This document shows, one piece after another, positions 20,480 to 26,538 of a DNA stretch of 26,538 bases. How positions within the stretch are numbered: position 1 is the first letter of the stretch; each line of letters starts with the position of its first letter. Source of the stretch: Psilocybe azurescens (taxonomy: Eukaryota; Basidiomycota; Agaricomycetes; Agaricales; Agrocybaceae); contig JAJIRX010000204.1 of NCBI GenBank assembly GCA_023853785.1, positions 1 to 26,538 of the forward strand, read 5' to 3'. A program made the position numbers and the translations under genes. The notes under the pieces were generated by a model. That model was not told the DNA's origin. It ran no database searches and saw only the letters and a list, made by a program, of their open reading frames with translations.

Positions 20480-21880
20480 CACGGTGCTTCCCACAAAAAT
20501 CGGAGGTCATAGGTTCCGTCCAGTATGAAGAAAGCCCCAGTAAATAGAAGTTTCGATAAATGGCCAATATCGGACTCTTATATCGATCTATGGCACATAA
20601 ATTCATGGCTAAAAGCGTTAAGCCAGATACAATCATAAAAAGGAAAGGTCCATGTTATTGTCATAGGCCTTTATTCCGAGCTCTTCTAAGTTGGGCGCTC
20701 CCCATACGGTGGAATAGAAATACTGGTCTCCGGTGTGAAAGATATCTATTTGTGATCCGGCCGTATCATTCTCATGCATTTCTCCGTCCTCGTCTTCATA
20801 CTACATCGCACCCTCCATATGATCCTGAACCTGAGCAGCAAAATATTCGATGTATTTGAGATATGAAGAGGTCTTTGGGGTTAGGTAACCCTTTCGGAAG
20901 GACAGAGCGCAGCAGGTACGGAGCCTGCGCGTTAAAACTGTCATAGGTGGCCAAATTGACGGGCCGATCGAGGATAGGGGCAAGGATCCGCACACCACGA
21001 TATACGGCCTTGCTCAAACAAATAAATTTAGACATCTCTTTTCTAGAAAAATATAATGGCAAGCTTTACACGCACCCGGAGATGTAAGAAGTTATGCAAA
21101 AATTGGCAGGAACGGCGTCTCCAAAAGATCCGAGTTGACTAAGCTCTAGGAATTCCAAAGACGAAAGACCCATTAATATACAAGTCGATGGCGTCTGCAG
21201 GGAGATTTACTACAGGAAAGGTCAAGGAGGGATGTCTGAGAAGAGGGAGCTTGATTGTTATAATCGAACACCTGGGTCGCGTCGTGCCGATATGTTCCTC
21301 GAGGCAAAGTGCATCGAAGCTAGAAGCCATGCTTTGAATAGACTTGTGTAGCCTTTATATCTCTGTTTGAGAACCCAAAGTGGGGAGTCGAAAGGATATT
21401 TTTGAGAGATCCATGATGCCCTGTATGTGTTAGCATTAAGCGTACGCTCAATTGTGAAACAAGGCACTTTACTATGAGATCAAAAACCACAAATTCATCG
21501 AACCAAGGGATACGATCTCTTCGTTGGCGATTTTAAAGTATTGAAGCACGAGGGATCTTAACTGAGGAAGTTTGGACCGAAAATTTGCTAGAAATAAAGT
21601 CCACGACTGAACCGATTTGTCGGCGGCAACTTGGTCATTTCCGGAAAGGTGAGAACCGCAGAGATGTATAGCCAGATGATGGACATTCGGAAGCGACCCC
21701 TTTTGGCGAGCATTTGCAGGACCATGGCCACATCCGAGGATTTATCAATTTGTCCCCTACGATTGAATGGAATGAGCGCAGATCTTATTTTGATATGTAA
21801 TTCTTCGATGAGCTAGACAAGTTTAGGGTCCTTGAGAAGCATCCTAGAGAAATTGAGGGCGTTCTCCTCCTTGTGCAGTA
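20480..21880 (-). pseudogene. Decayed leucine-rich-repeat (F-box-like) gene
   Basis: Pieces of a leucine-rich protein can be read in order on the minus strand but in shifting frames with stops. They are ALNFSRMLLKDPKLV, then an in-frame TAG, then LIEELHIKIRSALIPFN (near 21800-21870); KLPQLRSLVLQYFKIANEEI (near 21520-21570); LMGLSSLEFLELSQLGSFGD with AVPAN (near 21110-21170); QYFYSTVWGAPNLEELGIKA (near 20670-20730); and FFILDGTYDLRFLWEAP (near 20485-20535). The repeated Leu-rich units and the final DGT-DLRF-W motif resemble the large F-box/LRR-like families of Agaricomycetes. Introns may explain some frame changes, but the TAG inside a conserved segment points to decay. No F-box itself was seen. 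Family guess is inference. Confidence 0.5.
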
Positions 21881-24239
21881 TTATTTTAGGATAGATAACA
21901 GGCAGGAACGCTTGGGTATGGTGTGGTCGGTTTGCCAAGGAGAGCAGAACAGACGGCTATTTGGTGAAAGGAAGACGCGAAGCAATGATCGGCCATAATT
22001 TTAGAAAAGGTCTGGAAGTCTATCCATGAAGGACGATACAAGAGGAATGATGGATGAAGACAAAGAAGAGCTTTTTGTTTTCTATGGATATAACGAGGAT
22101 ATGATATCAAGACGACTCACTGCAAAAATTTCAAAGTTTCTAAGTCCTGCCGGAATTTGCCGATCGCAATGGGATTGCATCGGACATGAATGGACGCAAT
22201 TGGTGGAGTAGGTCTAGCTGAAAGCTTGAGATCTGTAGCCTCACTGTTTTCTAACCATTAACCAAGATCTGATCCAACGTCGCCCCAAGTGGCCGCTATG
22301 AGGCGAGCACCTAGTAAGCGAACGCGTTTTTCTTGAAGGGAAGATGGGCGGGGTTACGACTGTAAGACCATTGGCATGTCTGATTGACGACTCGAGAAGA
22401 TAGAAGATTCAGAGCTTCGCCGCTGCGCTGCGCAGCTCAGAAATACTCTGCATGGGTCGTACTGGGTATTATTGGTCCTCCAAGCAGCATGCTTCATGCT
22501 TTCCTTAGACTTCTCTGATTGTTATGTTTTCGGTATCTCCGTCTGATGGCCTGTGTGCTTCCTCTTCTACTTCTTCCTCCCTGAGAAGATTCTCAGTTCG
22601 AAGCTCAGTGAACACCGGATTTTTAGAGCGGAATTCATTCACTAGCATCTTTCGGGAGTCTGGATGACGATGAGATGGTGTCCCTATATGCTCTCTTGCA
22701 CATAAAATGAGATTAAAACGACTTTGAATCATGCAAACGGCGGAATCCAGATCGCTTCAGTGATATGCCAACGCTCAGGCCATGCTAATTTTGCACGCTG
22801 ATATGAGTGGTCAGGACGAGTCTAAAGTGTGATGGCTCTGCAGGCGCATGCTATTTTCTAGTCAGCATTCTCACACCGCACCTGCACCAATTTTCAGGGT
22901 GGTTCCGAGTCGGCAATTACCGACGTACAGTCAGTTGTTGGGAAACCCCTGGGTGGACTTTGGATTGGGCGATGTGGATACATCGGACATCGCACGACAG
23001 ATCATGATCTTTCGAAGTCTAATCTCTGATTCCCCGCACGAACTGGACATATGAGCGTAACTGTGTATAGATAGATAGATAGTCAGTCGGAAACGGCCTT
23101 GGTGGCTTATTCCACCGGGTATGTGGGGTTGCTCATAGTACTCATTTACATTCAAGCATCATCCGAATGACAAGAATCTTACCCTTGGTGCGTTGGTAAG
23201 TGGTTATATTAATTATTGACGGAGGTAAGTACATAAGTATTCGTATGTGCCTAAGTATTACCTACCCTTTTACGCACATGGAATATTTCCTACTTGAGAA
23301 AGCGGGCGGATCGGTTCGTTGTTCGGGTTGGAACGATCCTTCATACCATCCCGAGGAGTTGTGCTATGTACATGTGGCCAAGCATAACAAAGCTCTTCTG
23401 CGTTATTCGTGGCCAGAGACAAATTGTGATTGATAGCAAGCGTCGCGGTTTCAGAGAGAGTAGACGGAGATTCGAACTGGAGGTGATGTCGAGAAGGATA
23501 CTCCGAAATATGACTATAGAACTATTTCGTTGCCAGCATAGAGCGGAATCTAGAAAGTACTTCTTCCTAAGCAGTACCATGCTAGAGTGAAGCCCATTAT
23601 GCAGCACGAACGAACGAAATATTTAACAAGCGGTGCCCAGCCTTCGGAGTCTAGACGGTCTTGTTCGAGAGCGAGAAAGGCGTGCTTCTTTTCTATGCTT
23701 CAATCCTGTCAGCACTTCACAATTATGTCTGCTCTGTACATGGAGCATTGATAAATGTAGGCGGGTGATGTCTGATAACCAGTGGTGATCGCAATTAATA
23801 TTGATCTATGTGGCGCACACGATCGTTAAACCGCGAAGCTTCTAGGTGTGGGCTCGGCAGAATGTCGTGTAAGGGACAAGGTCGGGGTATGTGTATAGAG
23901 CCTAAATTTAGTGCAGGCTTGGATCCGACGAACCACGCTGGGATTGCAGTTCGAGAAACCCCACACCCCAGACTGTTTGACGTAAAAGCGAGGTGATCAC
24001 AAGGCGGACTTGTTGAGAGTAGCTAGATTGCACGCCTAGGCTCACACCGGCGGCATAAGCAGCTGAACGACATGTGAGCTGTTTGGCGTGGTGGAAGAAC
24101 AAGGGAGAAGTGTTGAGTGGATGTTTGAAATGAATTGGGAGGACGGACATGTGACTTTGGGTGGTGGTAGCCGATGGCGGAGGGTCAGCTGGGCATAAGT
24201 CCGCTCCCAGGGCGCTTTCTCAAAGAGTCCATCTACAAC
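21881..24239. other. Gene-poor region
   Basis: About 2.4 kb without a gene that I can support. The left 300 bp may include the eroded start of the pseudogene (a minus-strand stretch around 21950-22070). The remaining short frames are not protein-like and lack matching splice sites. It holds a small (GATA)4 microsatellite near 23066-23082. Confidence 0.5.
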
Positions 24240-24565
24240 ACTCATCGTCCCTTCTTCTCATCCTCCATAGACGTCTCTTCTCATTTCTCTCTCTCTCTCG
24301 TCCATAACTTCTAGATAGCAAACATCTTATTAGATCTCACAACCGCTTAATTTCAATACACTTTCTCCGACAACGGGTACGTCTCAATTACCCTTCTCTC
24401 TTCTTTTGTTCTCCGAAGCTGAGACAGCACCAGCCAGCCCGCCAGTAGATCCGTAGAACTCACAGAGCCATCGATTCCAACACAGGGGGCATCAGCACAC
24501 CGGATTGACCAACTCGATCCACCTCCTGAATACTAGTTGTAATCGGCACATCCAAAACTGACCCA
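24240..24565 (+). promoter_or_regulatory. Pyrimidine-rich promoter and 5' leader of the PSP1 gene
   Basis: A strongly CT-rich tract (24247-24301, with a TC dinucleotide run at about 24282-24299) precedes the coding region, as is common near transcription starts of fungal housekeeping genes. A possible 42-bp 5' UTR intron (gtacgt at 24377 to aag at 24418) fits splice rules but cannot be proved here. Confidence 0.45.
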
Positions 24566-26538
24566 ATGGAACGCACTGGCTCAGGGCACGACAGCAGCAA
24601 CGACGGCGACGAAGATCGCAGGAGCCGATTTCAGGGCACTGCGACGGGAACCGAAAACGGGGCAGCGCCTCTTCGGGAAAGGGCCGCGAGCCAGCCCCTC
24701 GCTCGTCCGATACCTCTTTCGTCTCGTCTCCGCCCACGCAGCACTTTGTTCCATCTAACGTCGGGGGTCCTTGGTCCAATAACAACAGCAGCAATAGCAA
24801 CGCGAACTCGCGCATGCTGAGTCCCAACCGCGGCCAGCCCATTCCCATCAGGAGCTCCTCCTTCTCCGCGCACCCGCAGAACCACTTCTCGTCCACCATG
24901 CGCGACCGTGCGTTCCCGTCCACTTTTGAGGACGACGAGTCCGAGGCGCTGTCGGATACGTACGACGAGCGATACGTCCCGCCGTCTTTGTCACGCGGGC
25001 GCAACTACAATCAGGATATTAGTCGCAGTCGATCGCAGTCCCTGGCCACGGGGCGTCCTGGCCCCGTAGGGAGCCCATACACCGGATCGTCCGCCATGCA
25101 GAGCTGGAACGAATCATACCTCTCACACCAACCCGCTGAACATTCCATCTGGGGGCCAGCGGTATGGCGAGATCAAGCCCCGGGTCAGAGCCGCTATGGT
25201 TCGCTCGGGACGATGGGCAGGTCTCCATCCATCGTCTCCGACGGGTGGCTCGCTCTCGGGAAATGGCTACCATGGCAGCGGCAGGAACCAGCAGACGGAC
25301 ATCTCCAACATGAGCCCGTTCGTGCGGGACGTGGGGCAGATCCTGCTCGACGATGGCTCGGCTTTCAGGGAGCTGTGGGCCGGGATGAACCCGCCGCGGG
25401 ATGAGAACGGCGGCGGCGGCAGCGGCACGACGAGTCGCAGGCATAGTGTCAGCGTCGTGCAGCCGCGCCGCGGCAATATCGTTGGTTTCAACGCTCCGGG
25501 CGCGGATAACACCGAGGAAGCGCCGCGGCCGTCCTTCCAGCCTGCGTATGGCGGCCGCGGCAGTGGCCTATTATCGGACGATGATCTCGCGAGCGATCTT
25601 GGGCTGCTGAACATCAACCCTAACGAGCCGCCGCCGCCGTCCTCCCAGCACCCTCCGAGCCAGCCGTCGTCGCTGCCCATCTATGCACCTTTGTCGCGTA
25701 GCCCGCCGTCGCGGGATCTGATGTCTAACTATCAGTCCATCAACCTTGCTATTCCTGGCGGGAACAACAACTATTCGCGGCAGCCGATTGGCACGCCGAG
25801 TGATGGCGGGGACTACTCTGCGGGAGGCAACACCCCTCCGAGGGGTTGTATGAAGACCACCATGCTCAGAATCAGTACAGTACGTCTCGGGCTCCGCAGC
25901 AGCATCAACATCACAGAGCCCACGGCTCGCTTCATACCTGGACACGGTATACAATATGGACATCCTCAACAGCATTTCCAGCAGCAGCAACACCAGCAGC
26001 AGCTTCAGCACCAGCACCAGCAGCACCAACAACACCAACACCAGCAGCAGCAGCATCACGCGATGAACAACAACACGCAATACGTGCGCGCACGCGCCCG
26101 TCCTATTCCGGGAACCTCCAATCGCCCATCTCGCCGGGCACACGCCCGATCAACCCCCAACAGCCGCCATACTACCCTCAAACCCAACGACGGCTCTCCG
26201 ACGCGCAGCACCAGCAGCCGCCCACGCCCACCTCCGCGCATCCCTCCGGGTCCGGATCCAGCGTACAGGGTGCAAACCTCGCGGACCTGGGCAAAGGCGT
26301 CCCCTGCACTCCGTGCCCTCCTCCTGGCCGCTCTTCATCGTCGAGTTCAAAGCGGGCCGCACGGACCTGTTCTACCTCACCGACCTCTCGCAGGATATAC
26401 GCATTGGGGACTTGGTGATCGTCGAGGCGGATAGGGGCAAGGATCTGGGCAAGGTCGTGAATGACAGTATTACGCTGGCGGAGGTAGAAGCGTTTCAGCG
26501 GGTGCAGGCGGAGAGGGCTTTGGTGGTGGGGGAAGGGG
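24566..26538 (+). CDS. PSP1: PSP1-domain protein, 5' part, several frame breaks
   Basis: Fungal PSP1 proteins are cytoplasmic and poorly understood; the yeast gene was found as a high-copy suppressor of a DNA polymerase alpha mutation. The start at 24566 opens an acidic Ser-rich N-terminus (MERTGSGHDSSNDGDED). A conserved block SPFVRDVGQILLDDGSAFRE lies near 25310-25370, a Gln/His-rich tract at 25976-26060, and the PSP1 domain begins near 26330 (FIVEFKAGRTDLFYLTDL, then IGDLVIVEADRGKDLGKVV and EVEAFQ). The gene runs off the right edge inside this domain. One continuous protein needs frame changes near 24659-24662 (G run), 25243-25245 (G run), probably 25842-25845 with a return near 25930, 26097-26099 (C run) and 26301-26304 (C run). 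No intron fits these places. The pattern suggests base-calling errors. Long minus-strand frames here are shadows. Confidence 0.85.
25976..26060 (+). repeat. CAG/CAC-rich low-complexity tract
   Basis: An imperfect CAG/CAC/CAA array within the PSP1-like gene encodes a Gln/His-rich segment. Such tracts are usual in the disordered N-terminal half of fungal PSP1 proteins and can vary in length between strains. Confidence 0.85.

Noticed and set aside
22505..22732. 75-codon minus-strand frame with an acidic stretch
   Set aside because: Isolated, no supporting flanking exons and no recognisable family; not enough to call a gene.
25571..26143. Minus-strand open frame of 190 codons with poly-Leu/Val
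   Set aside because: The Leu/Val tract is the complement of the CAG/CAC array in the PSP1-like gene, not a membrane protein.

Overview
The window is nuclear DNA from a filamentous basidiomycete, most likely an Agaricomycete. The genes are split by many short introns (about 41-90 bp, GT...AG, often with CTNAC/CTGAC-like branch sites), intergenic gaps are short, and the gene content is fungal (OPT transporter, secreted GH6 cellulase, S10 carboxypeptidases, Rgp1, PSP1). I cannot name the genus. I see no operons, CRISPR arrays, rRNA, convincing tRNA or intact transposon.

Layout from left to right: an oligopeptide transporter gene (953-5278, +) with 37 exons by my reconstruction; a small coiled-coil gene that I read as the augmin subunit HAUS1 (5900-6900, +); a secreted GH6 cellobiohydrolase-type gene without a cellulose-binding module (8045-9373, +), whose reading frame is broken twice; the Ric1-Rgp1 Golgi complex subunit Rgp1 (10554-14001, +); a tandem pair of serine carboxypeptidases on the minus strand (14577-16764 and 17527-19735) with almost identical exon structure; a decayed leucine-rich-repeat/F-box-like gene (about 20480-21880, -); about 2 kb with no recognisable gene; and the 5' part of a PSP1-domain gene (24566 to beyond the right edge, +), also with several frame breaks.

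The genes are unrelated housekeeping and nutrient-acquisition functions. The only common theme is extracellular nutrition: the GH6 enzyme digests cellulose, the secreted S10 peptidases trim peptides, and the OPT permease imports small peptides. Rgp1 (Golgi trafficking), HAUS1 (microtubule branching) and PSP1 are general cell functions.

Two results stand out. First, the OPT gene appears to contain ultra-short exons of 6 nt and 3 nt, each flanked by good splice signals and each needed to recover residues conserved in the family; it also has one GC-AG intron. Second, single-base indels, nearly all in short homopolymers, interrupt the OPT, GH6 and PSP1 genes, while HAUS1, Rgp1 and both carboxypeptidases stay in frame through every exon. 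This looks more like sequence error than gene decay, so the GH6 and PSP1 frame breaks should not be taken as pseudogenes without checking reads. I found no clearly new multi-gene system.
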